Below, piece by piece: positions 51,504 to 62,139 of a DNA stretch of 64,000 bases. This DNA comes from Bacteroidales bacterium. GTDB taxonomy: Bacteria; Bacteroidota; Bacteroidia; Bacteroidales; UBA10428. The notes beneath the pieces were generated by a model. The model made no database searches and was not told the DNA's origin. It worked only from the letters and a program-made list of their open reading frames with translations. The DNA is taken from the NCBI GenBank assembly GCA_016938235.1, contig JAFGVA010000198.1:1-64000 (forward strand), in the 5' to 3' direction. A program made the translations under genes and the position numbers. How positions within the stretch are numbered: the first letter of the stretch is position 1; each line of letters starts with the position of its first letter.

Positions 51504-54500
51504 ATGAGAAACACACTTTGGATGAAGCTGCATTTATCACCTGTTATAACAGGTAAAAAAACAGGTGTAGCATTATTGCTATTAAACCTGTTCCTTATTA
51601 TAGGATTAACAGATGCTTATTCGCAAGCTAATAAAACAATTACGGGTATTGTAACATCCTCTATGGATCAAACTCCGATTCCGGGAGCAACCATAGTAAT
51701 AAAGGGAACTTCGAAGGGAACTGTTACTGACTTAGACGGAAAATATTCGATTGAAGTACCAGAAGGCGGAGTCCTTGTTTTTTCCTACCTGGGTTTTCTT
51801 ACAGAGGAAAGAATTGTTGATGCGCAAAGCACTATTAATGTTGCTCTAATCGAAGACATTACAAAGCTCGATGAAGTAGTTGTTGTTGGTTATGGTACTA
51901 TGAAACGAAGCGACTTAACAGGAGCTGTTGCTTCAGTTACAGCCGATGATATTAAAAAATCTGTTTCAACATCACTGGATCAGGCACTGCAAGGTCGTGT
52001 GGCCGGAGTATTTGTTACTCAGAATACAGGTCAGCCCGGAGGAAGTGTTTCAGTGAGAATACGGGGTATTAATACCTTCTCGAATAACGAACCATTATAT
52101 GTTGTTGATGGCGTACCTGTGAGCAGTAATACACTAAACATTATAAACCCCAACGATATCGTTTCTATGGAGGTATTGAAAGATGCTTCCGCAACAGCCA
52201 TTTATGGTTCCAGAGCATCGAACGGGGTCGTGCTTGTCAGCACCAACAGAGGTGTAGAGGGAAAAACAAGCATAACATACGATGGATCGTTTGCTCTTCA
52301 ACAACTTCCTTTTAAGATGGATGTAATGAATCTGCAGGAATATGCCTCATATTCTATGGAACGGTATGAGATGACAGGCATAGGTTTCCAGGAAGAATAC
52401 AGAGATCCTTCAATTCTGGGAGACGGTACAGATTGGCAGGAAGAATTATTCCGTACTGCACCAATGCAAAATCATCAATTAAGTATTTCAAGTGGTTCAA
52501 AAGCTACGCAGTATTCACTTTCGTTTGGATACTACGATCAGGAAGGTATTGCTGTAGGTACTGACTTTAGCAGGCTTACAACCCGATTAAATATTGATAA
52601 CAAAACTACCAAGTGGTTAAATATCGGAACATCAATAAGCATTAGCCAATCAACAAACCATATAACAGTTACCGATGGCAGTCTTATTAACCTGGCAATT
52701 CAGCAGGCACCAGATATTCCGGCAAGAAACCCTGATGGCTCATTTGGTGGGCCTTATGATAGCAATTTCCCAATTTCAAATCCTTTGGCTGAAGCACTTT
52801 TAAGAGAAAACTACAAAAAAGATGCTTTTGTTCAGGGTAATGCATACGCTGAAATTAAGTTACTCGAAGGACTCACAATACGTAACGAGTTTGGTGGAAA
52901 TATGGGTTTCAACAACTCCTACTATTTTAATCCAACCTACGAATTAGGTACCATTGTTAATGAAATAAATGAATCCAGACGTTCAGCTGGATATAATCAG
53001 TACTGGCTGGTTAAAAACTACCTGACTTACAACAACACAATTGGCGAGGCACATTCAATCTCTGTAATGGTTGGTCATGAAGCGCAGGAATCGCGCTATG
53101 AAAACTTATCCGGTTCACGTACAGGCTTCTTCACGAACGACATACGTGCTTTAGATGCCGGAGACTTATCAACAGCGCAGAATGGAGGCTCTAGTGGCTC
53201 CTGGGCAATTGAATCATACTTTGGCCGGGCAAACTACAATTTACACGATAAATATTTACTTACAGCAACTTACCGCGCTGATGGTAGTGCAAATTTTGGT
53301 CCTGAAAACAGATGGGGATTCTTTCCCTCGTTTTCTGCAGCCTGGAAACTGTCAAACGAAACTTTTATGCAAAATCTGAATGTAGTTAATAACCTAAAAT
53401 TAAGAGCAGGCTGGGGTATTGTTGGTAATCAAAATTCGGAAGGATACGCCTATGGAGCAACCCTTGGTGTGGTTGGTTCAGATATTAGTTCGGCAGCATT
53501 GCAAGGCCGTTTGGCTAACCCGGATCTTAAATGGGAAGGCACAAGTTCTTATAATTTAGGAGTGGATTTAAATATGTTCCAAAACCGGGTAGAATTTATT
53601 ACCGATGTTTATTACAAGAAAATCGAAAATCTGCTGCTGAGACCTCCATACCCTTCTTATGTAGGAACTGACTCATGGACCGGAGAAGGAGCAGTTACTA
53701 CTCCCTGGAAAAACATCGGCGCCATGGAAAATAAAGGAATTGAATTCACACTGAATACTGTTAACCTTGACAGGGGAGGATTTTTCTGGAAATCCGGTTT
53801 TATATTCTCGGTTAATAAAAATAAAGTACTGAAGCTTACTGCCGATAACAGTGTGCTTAATGGTGAGATTGGAACCAACATTATTACCCAGAGTATTGTT
53901 GGTGAACCTATCGCTCAATTATATGGCTATATAGTTGATGGCATGTTCACCGAATACGATGATTTCTTTTATATAAATAAAGAAGGCCTTGCCGATACAA
54001 TGGCCATTCCTGAAGGAGAAAGCATCAGTCCAAATTCTATATGGGTAGGTGATATTAAATGGAAGGATCTCAATGAAGATGGAGTAATTAACGAAAAAGA
54101 CAGAACCTTTATGGGTGACCCAAATCCTGATTTTCAGTTTAGCCTTAATAATTATTTCTCTTATAAGGGATTTGACTTAAACATTTACCTCACCGGCGTT
54201 TATGGGAATGAGATTTATAACATGACACAAAACAAAAATCAGAATCCTATGAGCAGATTCAACATGTTGTCATCTGTTCAAAATTTTGCCAGAATTGAAT
54301 TAATTGATCCTGAAGGTGATGCGTCTGATCTGGAAAATGTTTATATTTCCAACCCTACTACCACAATTCCAAGAATTGATCCGGGAAACCTCAATACAAA
54401 CGATCGTATTTCAACCCGCTATGTTGAAGATGGTTCTTACCTGAGAATTAAAAACTTATCCTTAGGCTACACGCTTCCAAAGAATTTGTTGAACAAGGTT

Positions 54501-54677
54501 CATATTGCAAATTTGAGGATGTATGTAAATATTCAGAACCTGTATACATTCACAAAATATTCAGGATATGATCCTGAAGTGGGGTCTATGAATCAAAACA
54601 TGCTATTGAGCTCTATCGATGATGGCCGATACCCATCGCAACGATTATTCACCTTCGGTATAAATATAACCTATTAA
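51504..54677 (+). CDS. susC: SusC-type TonB-dependent glycan transporter
   Basis: A 1057-residue outer-membrane protein. A signal region (~1-40, TDAYSQA) is followed by a carboxypeptidase-regulatory-like domain (~43-120, ITGIVTSSMDQTPIPGATI), a TonB-box region with DEVVVVGYGTMKRSDLTGAV, the plug (ALQGRVAGV, VRIRGINTFSNNEPLYVVDGV, EVLKDASATAIYGSRASNGVV) and a 22-strand barrel ending in a short aromatic C-terminus (FTFGINITY). It imports oligosaccharides through the outer membrane using TonB energy, with the SusD lipoprotein as lid. It is the only SusC in the window. The gene is divergent from the HTCS, 189 bp away, and followed by susD after 11 bp. The symbol denotes the family, not orthology to the starch system. 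Confidence 0.96.
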   Translation: MRNTLWMKLHLSPVITGKKTGVALLLLNLFLIIGLTDAYSQANKTITGIVTSSMDQTPIPGATIVIKGTSKGTVTDLDGKYSIEVPEGGVLVFSYLGFLTEERIVDAQSTINVALIEDITKLDEVVVVGYGTMKRSDLTGAVASVTADDIKKSVSTSLDQALQGRVAGVFVTQNTGQPGGSVSVRIRGINTFSNNEPLYVVDGVPVSSNTLNIINPNDIVSMEVLKDASATAIYGSRASNGVVLVSTNRGVEGKTSITYDGSFALQQLPFKMDVMNLQEYASYSMERYEMTGIGFQEEYRDPSILGDGTDWQEELFRTAPMQNHQLSISSGSKATQYSLSFGYYDQEGIAVGTDFSRLTTRLNIDNKTTKWLNIGTSISISQSTNHITVTDGSLINLAIQQAPDIPARNPDGSFGGPYDSNFPISNPLAEALLRENYKKDAFVQGNAYAEIKLLEGLTIRNEFGGNMGFNNSYYFNPTYELGTIVNEINESRRSAGYNQYWLVKNYLTYNNTIGEAHSISVMVGHEAQESRYENLSGSRTGFFTNDIRALDAGDLSTAQNGGSSGSWAIESYFGRANYNLHDKYLLTATYRADGSANFGPENRWGFFPSFSAAWKLSNETFMQNLNVVNNLKLRAGWGIVGNQNSEGYAYGATLGVVGSDISSAALQGRLANPDLKWEGTSSYNLGVDLNMFQNRVEFITDVYYKKIENLLLRPPYPSYVGTDSWTGEGAVTTPWKNIGAMENKGIEFTLNTVNLDRGGFFWKSGFIFSVNKNKVLKLTADNSVLNGEIGTNIITQSIVGEPIAQLYGYIVDGMFTEYDDFFYINKEGLADTMAIPEGESISPNSIWVGDIKWKDLNEDGVINEKDRTFMGDPNPDFQFSLNNYFSYKGFDLNIYLTGVYGNEIYNMTQNKNQNPMSRFNMLSSVQNFARIELIDPEGDASDLENVYISNPTTTIPRIDPGNLNTNDRISTRYVEDGSYLRIKNLSLGYTLPKNLLNKVHIANLRMYVNIQNLYTFTKYSGYDPEVGSMNQNMLLSSIDDGRYPSQRLFTFGINITY

Positions 54678-54688
54678 ACTCCAGGAAC

Positions 54689-56269
54689 ATGAGAACCAGA
54701 ATATTTAAATATATATTTATTGTTTCAACAATATTAGCCCTGTCGGGCTGCGGTAAAGAATTCCTGAATAGAGTTCCGGAATCTACTCTTACCGTTGAAA
54801 GCTTTTATAAATCACCCGAACAATTACGCCAGGCAACTGCAGGATTATACTCTGTTGTTTGGTTTCAGTACAACGATAAAGCAGCAATAGGTATGGGAGA
54901 TGGTCTGGGAGGTAATATTCTTGGCCCCTGGACAACTAACTTATCTTTGTTTTATCAGTTCAATGTAACACCTCTGAACACCGACTTATCTAATGCATGG
55001 AAAGCGTTTTACAGGGTGGTTGCTCAAAGTAACTTTACCATTGCTAATATAAATAAGTACGCCGAAAATGTTACCCAAGATGAAATAAATGCGGCAATAG
55101 CCGAAGCCCGTTTTATGAGGGCTACGGCATATTTCTACCTGGTTCGTCTTTGGGGTCCGGTTATGATAATTGAAAACCATAATGAACTTATTGAGAATTT
55201 CCAGGTACCTCTGGCGCCTGTAGAAGATGTTTACCGCTTTATTATTGAAGATTTTCAGTTTGCAGTGGATAATCTTCCTGTATCTGATGAACCTGGAAGG
55301 GTGACTTCATGGAGTGCAAAAGGAATGCTGGCAAAAGTATACCTGGCATATTCCGGATATAATCAGAATGGCAGCAGAGATACTCAAATGTTGGCTAAAG
55401 CTGCCGAATTATCAGGCGATGTATGCAAAAACAGTGGATTAGAGTTGTTTAATGATTATGAAGGTCTGTTCTTTTTGAAAAATGAAAACAATCAGGAATC
55501 TCTCTTTTCATTGCAGTGGGTTGAACTGGGAGCCTGGGGATCGCAAAATACATTCCAGGCCTATTATGCCTACAGTAGCGACATTACCGGCGTTGGAGAT
55601 GGCTGGGGAGGCGGAAATGGCCCTTCTTACGATCTTATCAGGGAATTTCTTTCCGATCATGCTGATACGCTGCGTCTTCATGCAACCTGCTTTACTTATG
55701 GCGACTATTATCCCGAAATTAAAAAGAAAAATGGGGGCATTACTTTTGAATTAGCTAATCCCAAGATTAAGAAATATGTTATAGGTACCCCCGAAGACAA
55801 TGATGGAAATGTTGCAATTATGAATGCTTCGATAAATACCTATATGCTTAGGCTAGCCGATGTTTACCTGACTTATGCCGAAGCCGTTCTCGGTAATAAT
55901 TTCTCAACAAACAACCCGGATGCATTGTATTATTTTAACCTTGTCCGCGAGAGAGCCGGACTTGAACCAAAAGCATCTATCGATTTTGAAGACGTTTTCC
56001 ACGAACGAAGAATGGAATTTGCAATTGAATCGCAGCTATGGTACGATATTGTTCGTTGGTATTATTACGAACCTCAGGAAGCGCTTGATTATATTAATTC
56101 GCAAAAAAGAGATTATGATTTCACCTTCGATGACAACGGACTTGTTTTGGGTGACCCATTTTCTGAAGTTACTGCAACTGCCGAAGATATTTTTCTTCCC
56201 TATCCCGAAAATGATGTGATACAGAATCCTGAACTTGTTGAGGACCCTGTACCCTATAATTTTGATTAA
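54689..56269 (+). CDS. susD: SusD/RagB-type glycan-binding lipoprotein
   Basis: A 526-residue outer-membrane lipoprotein with lipobox LSGC (Cys about 21). Typical family segments are EFLNRVPESTLTVESFYKSPEQLRQATAGLY at the start of the mature region, AEARFMRATAYFYLVRLWGPV in the tetratricopeptide core, SWSAKGMLAKVYLAYSGY, and the C-terminal LRLADVYLTYAEAVLG, FHERRMEFAIE and LWYDIVRWYYYEP. It forms the hinged lid of the SusC transporter and captures oligosaccharides at the surface. The aromatic-rich WGGGNGPSYD loop may contribute to the binding site. It starts 11 bp after susC and is 35 bp from the binding-protein gene in the same operon. The family symbol is used as for susC. Confidence 0.95.
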   Translation: MRTRIFKYIFIVSTILALSGCGKEFLNRVPESTLTVESFYKSPEQLRQATAGLYSVVWFQYNDKAAIGMGDGLGGNILGPWTTNLSLFYQFNVTPLNTDLSNAWKAFYRVVAQSNFTIANINKYAENVTQDEINAAIAEARFMRATAYFYLVRLWGPVMIIENHNELIENFQVPLAPVEDVYRFIIEDFQFAVDNLPVSDEPGRVTSWSAKGMLAKVYLAYSGYNQNGSRDTQMLAKAAELSGDVCKNSGLELFNDYEGLFFLKNENNQESLFSLQWVELGAWGSQNTFQAYYAYSSDITGVGDGWGGGNGPSYDLIREFLSDHADTLRLHATCFTYGDYYPEIKKKNGGITFELANPKIKKYVIGTPEDNDGNVAIMNASINTYMLRLADVYLTYAEAVLGNNFSTNNPDALYYFNLVRERAGLEPKASIDFEDVFHERRMEFAIESQLWYDIVRWYYYEPQEALDYINSQKRDYDFTFDDNGLVLGDPFSEVTATAEDIFLPYPENDVIQNPELVEDPVPYNFD

Positions 56270-56304
56270 GCAAACAATGATATAACAGTAAAAATTTGAT
56301 AATC

Positions 56305-57756
56305 ATGTTACAAATTCAAAAGATAAAACAGACATTAAAAGCAGCCTTGTGGATTGCCTTTGCAACAGGTCTTTTTGTGTTTACTTCTTGTGAGGAAGAA
56401 CAATTAGGGCCACCTGAGATTTACCAGGTGAGAACAACAGATCCTGAAAAGGCCGATAGTACATTTACTGGTTCAGAACCAGGTAAACTAATTGCTATTC
56501 AGGGTAAAAACTTTACCGGTCTTTTACACGTGTATTTAAACGGTATTGATGCTTCTTTTAATCCTGCATTTCAAAGCGATAAAAACATCCTGGTTTGGGT
56601 GCCGGCCGAAGTGCCTTTAAGTGCTGTAAGTCCCGAAGCACCAAATACTATAAGGGTTGTAACCCAGACAGGTGAAGCAAGTTATGAATTCAGATACCTT
56701 GCACCGGTACCCGAAATCAGCTACTTCGATTTTAAAATTCCTCTTGAATTAGGAAGTACTTTAAACATTGTTGGTACTAACTTCTATGTGGTTGAAAGAG
56801 TATATTTCACACGTAATGGCGATACAACGGAGATAACAGCTTATACCGTTTCAGAGAATTATAATCAGATTTCTTTTACTATCACAGATGTTCTCCAATA
56901 TAACGGTGAGATTGGTGTTATTACAGAAAGTGGCGCGTCAGTAAAAACTTATACTCCAAATCCGCCACCAGAAATATCAGGCTTCAGTAACGAATTGCCT
57001 GTACAGGGTGATACCTTCTCAATATACGGAATTTATTTTGGCGGCATAGACCGGATTGTATTTCCCGATGGAAATTCGGTACCCCGAAATGAAATTACCC
57101 TGAATGAGAAATTAACAAAGCTAACCTTAACTATGCCTTCCCCATCAACAGCCGCAGGCAATTTATTACTTATTACTGCAATGGGTGATACTTCTCTATA
57201 CCCTAATTTTAACAATCGTTCTCATGTACTTTACGATTTTGATGGACGTGGAAACTGGGTATGGGACTGGGATAAGATGTTTACTGCCGGAACCCAGGCT
57301 GGCGAAGAACCTTTTCTTGGCAATGGCAACTTCTACCGATTTAATGCTACCGTACCAACCAATACCGATTGGTGGGATCCGGGTATTTGGGGTATGTCGG
57401 TTATGTGGCCTGCCAATACAGTAATTGCTGGCAATACACCTATCGATAATCTGGCATTATCAATCACGGTAAACACAATAATACCATGGACACAAGGATA
57501 CCTGCGATTGTCAGTTGGTACCGCCGAATATTTCCTAATGCCCTGGGAAGATGGTACCGATATTCCAACCGATAAATGGATTAAATACTCAATACCTTTT
57601 TCAGATTTTACCGGAATAGCTTCTTTTAACACTTACAGCGACTTAGTAGCTGTGGGCGAAACAGAGGTGATGGTTATGTTCAAAACAACAAATACAGAGG
57701 AAGAATTTAATATCAATATCTGTATGGATGATTTAAGGATTAATATTATTGAATGA
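56305..57756 (+). CDS. Surface glycan-binding lipoprotein with TIG/IPT domains (SGBP-B type)
   Basis: A 483-residue lipoprotein with lipobox FTSC (Cys ~29 from the ATG at 56305; an in-frame TTG at 56296 was rejected). Two to three IPT/TIG-like domains of ~80-90 residues each (IAIQGKNFTGLLHVYLNG; LNIVGTNFYVVERVYF; FSIYGIYFGGIDRIVF) extend from the anchor. The C-terminal ~170 residues form a beta-sandwich with many tryptophans (GNWVWDWDKMF, TDWWDPGIWGMSVMW, TIIPWTQGY). This layout matches the surface glycan-binding protein B group (PF18329 type) first known from xyloglucan loci and also found elsewhere. It holds polysaccharide at the cell surface for surface enzymes and SusCD. It ends the susCD operon before the terminator at 57770-57810. 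Confidence 0.9.
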   Translation: MLQIQKIKQTLKAALWIAFATGLFVFTSCEEEQLGPPEIYQVRTTDPEKADSTFTGSEPGKLIAIQGKNFTGLLHVYLNGIDASFNPAFQSDKNILVWVPAEVPLSAVSPEAPNTIRVVTQTGEASYEFRYLAPVPEISYFDFKIPLELGSTLNIVGTNFYVVERVYFTRNGDTTEITAYTVSENYNQISFTITDVLQYNGEIGVITESGASVKTYTPNPPPEISGFSNELPVQGDTFSIYGIYFGGIDRIVFPDGNSVPRNEITLNEKLTKLTLTMPSPSTAAGNLLLITAMGDTSLYPNFNNRSHVLYDFDGRGNWVWDWDKMFTAGTQAGEEPFLGNGNFYRFNATVPTNTDWWDPGIWGMSVMWPANTVIAGNTPIDNLALSITVNTIIPWTQGYLRLSVGTAEYFLMPWEDGTDIPTDKWIKYSIPFSDFTGIASFNTYSDLVAVGETEVMVMFKTTNTEEEFNINICMDDLRINIIE

Positions 57757-57769
57757 TAAAAACATTTAA

Positions 57770-57810
57770 GAAGGCTTCTGTATAATGGCTTATAGAAGCC
57801 TTCCTTTTTT
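57770..57810 (+). terminator. Intrinsic terminator after the susC-susD-SGBP operon
   Basis: GAAGGCTTCT (57770-57779) pairs with AGAAGCCTTC (57794-57803), a perfect 10-bp stem with a 14-nt loop, followed by CTTTTTTA. It lies 14 bp after the binding-protein stop and 85-90 bp before the GH39 gene, so it ends the import operon. Confidence 0.8.
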
Positions 57811-57894
57811 ATCTGTTTGTATTACTTACAACCATAGTTTTTTTACTGTGAAAAGATAACAACTTTTACATTAATATTTTTTAAATAACTAATA

Positions 57895-59469
57895 ATGAAA
57901 CTTATACCTATTTTTATGTTAATAAGTTTTGTGACCCTGAATAGTTGGGCGCAAAATGAATCAGAAAACGTAAGGACTATAAACCTTGATTTCAAGATTG
58001 AAAAAGGGGGTTTAAATAATTTTTTTAACGAATGTGTCGGTGCAGGACGCGCAAACGAAGGACTTCGTGCCGATTGGCAGCAACAACTCACCTATGTTAA
58101 ACAGGAATGTGGATTCAGGTATATCCGTTTTCATGGTTTATTAACCGACGATATGGGGGTATATAAAGAAGATAGGAATGGTAATCCCCAATATAACTAT
58201 ATGTATATCGATGCATTATTCGATTTTCTTTTGAGTATTGATATTAAACCATTTGTGGAATTAGGTTTCATGCCAAATGCACTGGCAAGTGGTGAAGAAA
58301 CCATTTTCTGGTGGAAAGGTAATGTTACACCTCCTAAAGATTATGATAAATGGGGTGCATTAATTGAGAACCTTGTTCAGCACTGGACAGATAGGTATGG
58401 AGTTGAAGAAGTTAAAAGTTGGTATTTCGAAGTATGGAACGAACCAAATCTTACACCTTATTTCTGGACCAGCACAATGGAAGAATATTTTAAGTTGTAT
58501 GAATACAGTGCCAGGGCTGTTAAAAAAGTAAATCCTGCTTACAGAATAGGTGGACCGGGAACTGCCGGAGCTGCCTGGGAACCAGAAATGATTGAGTTCT
58601 GCAATAAAAATAATGTTCCGATTGATTTTGTAAGTGCCCATGCATACGGTGTAAACCAGGGGTATCTTGACGAATATGGACAGGCTGGTACAATACTTGC
58701 CCCACAGGAGTTTGCCGTAAGTGGCGATGTACTTCAATCACGAAAAGAGATTTCAGAATCTGCAATGCCCGGTCTAGAGCTTCATTATACCGAGTGGAGT
58801 GCATCCTATACACCTGCAGACCCTATTCACGATAGTTATCATGAAGCCTCTTATGTATTACAAAAACTTAAACAGGTGGGCGATGCTGCTCAATCTATGT
58901 CATACTGGGTTTTTACCGATATTTTTGAAGAATCTGCACCTCGTTTTACCCCGTTCCATGGCGGATTTGGAATGTTAAATACACAGGGTATAAACAAACC
59001 TGTTTTCTATGCTTACCAATTTCTGAACAAACTTGGAAATACCGAACTTGAAAATAATGATTCTAAATCATGGGTATGCAGGGATGAAGATGGCAACATA
59101 CAAATATTAGCATACGACTTCACCTACACTCATCCGGGTGATTCGGTAAATAACCAGGAATACTATATTCGTGATTTGCCGGCAAAAGATAAAGGAAAAC
59201 TCAAAATTAATATCTCAAACCTGCCTGCAGGTAACTATTCTGTTGAAGTTTATAAAGTTGGATACCGTTGCAACGATGCATACACCAGCTATTACGATTT
59301 GGGAAGACCTGATCAACTAACCAGATTACAGGTTGAACAAATTAAGAAAATAAACAATGGATCGCCTGTTTCTGCTGAAATAATAATAATAAATCAGAAT
59401 TCTGAATTTATTAAGGAATTAGATATTCGGGAAAATGATGTTTACTTCTTAAATATTATTAAACTATAA
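57895..59469 (+). CDS. GH39-like beta-xylosidase
   Basis: A 524-residue exported enzyme with signal peptide to ~20 (NSWAQ). The clan-A barrel shows FRYIRFHGLLTDDMGVY, the acid/base Glu183 in YFEVWNEPNL, DFVSAHAYG and the nucleophile Glu300 in LHYTEWSAS, followed by MSYWVFTDIFEES and a C-terminal beta-sandwich (~400-524). The order and wording of these motifs match GH39 beta-xylosidases, which release xylose or work on glucurono- or arabino-substituted xylo-oligosaccharides; some GH39 members have other specificities. It heads a three-gene group (GH39, GH9, GH44) after the import-operon terminator. The mature enzyme is probably periplasmic because it lacks both a lipobox and a T9SS domain. Confidence 0.87.
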   Translation: MKLIPIFMLISFVTLNSWAQNESENVRTINLDFKIEKGGLNNFFNECVGAGRANEGLRADWQQQLTYVKQECGFRYIRFHGLLTDDMGVYKEDRNGNPQYNYMYIDALFDFLLSIDIKPFVELGFMPNALASGEETIFWWKGNVTPPKDYDKWGALIENLVQHWTDRYGVEEVKSWYFEVWNEPNLTPYFWTSTMEEYFKLYEYSARAVKKVNPAYRIGGPGTAGAAWEPEMIEFCNKNNVPIDFVSAHAYGVNQGYLDEYGQAGTILAPQEFAVSGDVLQSRKEISESAMPGLELHYTEWSASYTPADPIHDSYHEASYVLQKLKQVGDAAQSMSYWVFTDIFEESAPRFTPFHGGFGMLNTQGINKPVFYAYQFLNKLGNTELENNDSKSWVCRDEDGNIQILAYDFTYTHPGDSVNNQEYYIRDLPAKDKGKLKINISNLPAGNYSVEVYKVGYRCNDAYTSYYDLGRPDQLTRLQVEQIKKINNGSPVSAEIIIINQNSEFIKELDIRENDVYFLNIIKL

Positions 59470-59498
59470 CATATTATTTGATAGACTAAAAATAAACT

Positions 59499-62138
59499 AT
59501 GAATACTAAAAATATATTTTCATTACTTTTTTTTGTGCTACTGGTTATAAATACCATGGCTCAGTCTTTAAGCACCAACATTCGTTTAAACCAGATAGGG
59601 TTTTTGCCAAATTCCATAAAGTATGCAGCTGTTGTTAATACACAGGCCGACAGCTTTAAAGTTATGACAAAAGACCTTTCTCAAACTGTTTTCGAAGGAC
59701 AGTTTTTGCCTTCTATATATTACTCATCCTCTGAGGAAGATGTAAGCCTGGCAGATTTCACGCTGGTAACACACGCAGGAGAGTATGTTGTGGTGGTAGA
59801 AGATTTAGGTAAATCATATCCCTTCAAAGTAAGTGCTGATGCAATGATTGATCTTACTAAGGCCGGATTAAAATATTATTACTACAACAGGGCATCAATG
59901 CCTATTACCAGCGAATTTGGTGGTGTTTGGGCCCGTGAAGCAGGTCACCCCGACAACGAAGTTGTTGTGCTGCCCTCAGCTGCTACATCCAACCGACCTG
60001 CCGGTACGGTAATATCCACTCCGGGTGGCTGGTACGATGCAGGCGATTACAATAAATACATTGTAAGTTCAGGAGGAACTGTATTTACATTGCTTTCAGC
60101 TTATGAAACCTATCCGGAGTTTTACGATACACTGAACACCAACATTCCGGAGAGCGATAATAACATTCCTGATATTCTTGATGAGGCCTTATATAATATT
60201 AAATGGATGATGACGATGCAGGACGAAGACGGTGGTGTTTATAACAAAACAACAGAAGCCAATTTTAGTGGCTTTGATATGCCGACTGATGTTCATTCAA
60301 CCCGCTATGTGACGGCTAAAGGAACAGCAGCTACCCTCGACTTTGCAGCAGTATTGGCTATGACATCCAGAATTATGAGAAAATTCGACACAGAACTGGC
60401 TGATTCTGCATTGAATCAGGCAATCAGAGCCTGGGAATGGGCAAAAGCAAATCCGAATGTTGTTTTTACAAATCCTGGTTCCTCGGGTGGATACCCGGGT
60501 GTTAACACTGGAGAATATAACGACTCCGGTTTTGAAGATGAATTTACCTGGTCGGCGGCTGAGCTATACATCACCACCAAAGATTCAAAATATTATGATG
60601 AAATTAACTTCGACCAGTCTTTTGGTGTATTAGGTTGGCCTACGGTTCAATCTTTGGCATTAATTTCACTGCTTGTCAATCAGGATTCCTTGACTGCCGT
60701 TGCAGACATTGGTATGATTCGGGAAAAATATATTACTACCGTTTCCGGAACGAAAAACAATGTAACCTCATCTCCTTATCGCATTCCGGGCGACTATTAT
60801 TACTGGTCTGGTAATAACGCTTTTGCAAACTGGGGAATGATGTTTATGCAGGCTTTCAGGTTAACCGGAGATGCAAGCTATTTCAATGCAGGGATTTCAA
60901 CATTAGATTATTTATTGGGCAAAAATGCTACCACCTATTGTTTTGTAACCGGTTTTGGCAGCAAAAGTCCAATGCATCCTCATCACCGCATTTCCAGTGC
61001 TGATGGTGTTGTGAATCCTGTTCCCGGCATGTTGGTTGGAGGTCCCAATTCAGGTGATGCCAATGATTGCGGAGCAAATAACTATCCTTCTACCCTATCA
61101 GCAAAATCGTATCTCGATTCTGAGTGTAGCTACTCTACCAACGAAGTTGCGATTGGAGTAAATTCCGGAATGGTCTTTCTTGCTGGAGCAATTCAGGCTG
61201 AATATCAAACCTATTTTACAGATTCAATGCCTCGTTTTTTTTCAGTATCAACAAATTCTATAAAACTAACCTATAGAATTGGAATTGGTGTTGAATTAAC
61301 TCTTGAGGGAAATACAGAATGGGAATTGGTGCCCTCTGTCGATTGGATTTCTTTATCAGCAACAAGCGGAGGTGGTAATGCAAGTATCCTGGTAAACAGC
61401 AATACCGACAATCCTACGGAGGATATCAGAACAGGTAAGATTTATGTTTATAGTCAGGAAATCTTAACCGATTCCATTTTGGTTACACAAAACGGCAAGC
61501 TGAAATCTTTTAAAATTGAAGCTGAAGATTATCTCAATAAGTCAGGCACCCAAGTTGAAAGCACCGCCGATGATGGTGGAGGTGAAAATGTAGGGTATAT
61601 CGATGTTGATGATTGGTTGACTTACAGTCTTGATATTACTTATCCTGGAATCTATGATGTTACAATAAGGCATGCCGGGTACGCCGGCGATTTTGATGTT
61701 TATATCGATGATGATTTTATTCAAAATATTACATTCCCAAAAACCGCTGACTGGCAGGTGTGGGATAGTTATACTACCGAAATGATTCTTGGAGAAGGAC
61801 AGCAAATCATGAAACTGGAATTTAATGCTGTAGGTACTAACCTCAATTGGTATCAGTTTGATTGGAAAAGTGAATACAACAGCAGTAAGATTAATAAATC
61901 AGAGAGTTTCAGAATATTCCCGAATCCTGCAAATGACCAATTGAATATTGAATTTTCTGCAGATATGGGTGACGGAAATCTTGCTGTTTTATCACTTGAA
62001 GGTAAAATACTGATAACCCAAACCATAAACGGTATTTCTGTCGCTAAAATAGATGTTTCGGACTTGGAAAATGGCCTCTATATCTTAAAAGCAGACTTCA
62101 ATTCAGAAGTATTAACCAGTACATTAATAATCAAATAA
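59499..62138 (+). CDS. GH9 endoglucanase with BACON-like, CBM6 and T9SS sorting domains
   Basis: An 879-residue secreted enzyme. The signal peptide ends ~21 (NTMAQ), and an N-terminal Ig-like cellulase domain (~25-110, IRLNQIGFLPNS) precedes the GH9 barrel (~115-575). Key blocks are the base Asp pair in GGWYDAGDYNKY, SPMHPHHRISS and the acid Glu in STNEVAIGVNSG. A BACON-like sandwich (~585-670, TEWELVPSVDWISLSATSGGGNAS), a CBM6 (~672-795, KIEAEDYLNKSG) and a T9SS type A domain (FRIFPNPANDQ to the end) follow. GH9 enzymes with this N-terminal Ig domain cut beta-1,4-glucan, including cellulose, mixed-linkage glucan and xyloglucan. Type IX sorting places it at the cell surface or outside. The GH44 gene begins 1 bp after its stop. 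Confidence 0.9.
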   Translation: MNTKNIFSLLFFVLLVINTMAQSLSTNIRLNQIGFLPNSIKYAAVVNTQADSFKVMTKDLSQTVFEGQFLPSIYYSSSEEDVSLADFTLVTHAGEYVVVVEDLGKSYPFKVSADAMIDLTKAGLKYYYYNRASMPITSEFGGVWAREAGHPDNEVVVLPSAATSNRPAGTVISTPGGWYDAGDYNKYIVSSGGTVFTLLSAYETYPEFYDTLNTNIPESDNNIPDILDEALYNIKWMMTMQDEDGGVYNKTTEANFSGFDMPTDVHSTRYVTAKGTAATLDFAAVLAMTSRIMRKFDTELADSALNQAIRAWEWAKANPNVVFTNPGSSGGYPGVNTGEYNDSGFEDEFTWSAAELYITTKDSKYYDEINFDQSFGVLGWPTVQSLALISLLVNQDSLTAVADIGMIREKYITTVSGTKNNVTSSPYRIPGDYYYWSGNNAFANWGMMFMQAFRLTGDASYFNAGISTLDYLLGKNATTYCFVTGFGSKSPMHPHHRISSADGVVNPVPGMLVGGPNSGDANDCGANNYPSTLSAKSYLDSECSYSTNEVAIGVNSGMVFLAGAIQAEYQTYFTDSMPRFFSVSTNSIKLTYRIGIGVELTLEGNTEWELVPSVDWISLSATSGGGNASILVNSNTDNPTEDIRTGKIYVYSQEILTDSILVTQNGKLKSFKIEAEDYLNKSGTQVESTADDGGGENVGYIDVDDWLTYSLDITYPGIYDVTIRHAGYAGDFDVYIDDDFIQNITFPKTADWQVWDSYTTEMILGEGQQIMKLEFNAVGTNLNWYQFDWKSEYNSSKINKSESFRIFPNPANDQLNIEFSADMGDGNLAVLSLEGKILITQTINGISVAKIDVSDLENGLYILKADFNSEVLTSTLIIK

Positions 62139-62139
62139 A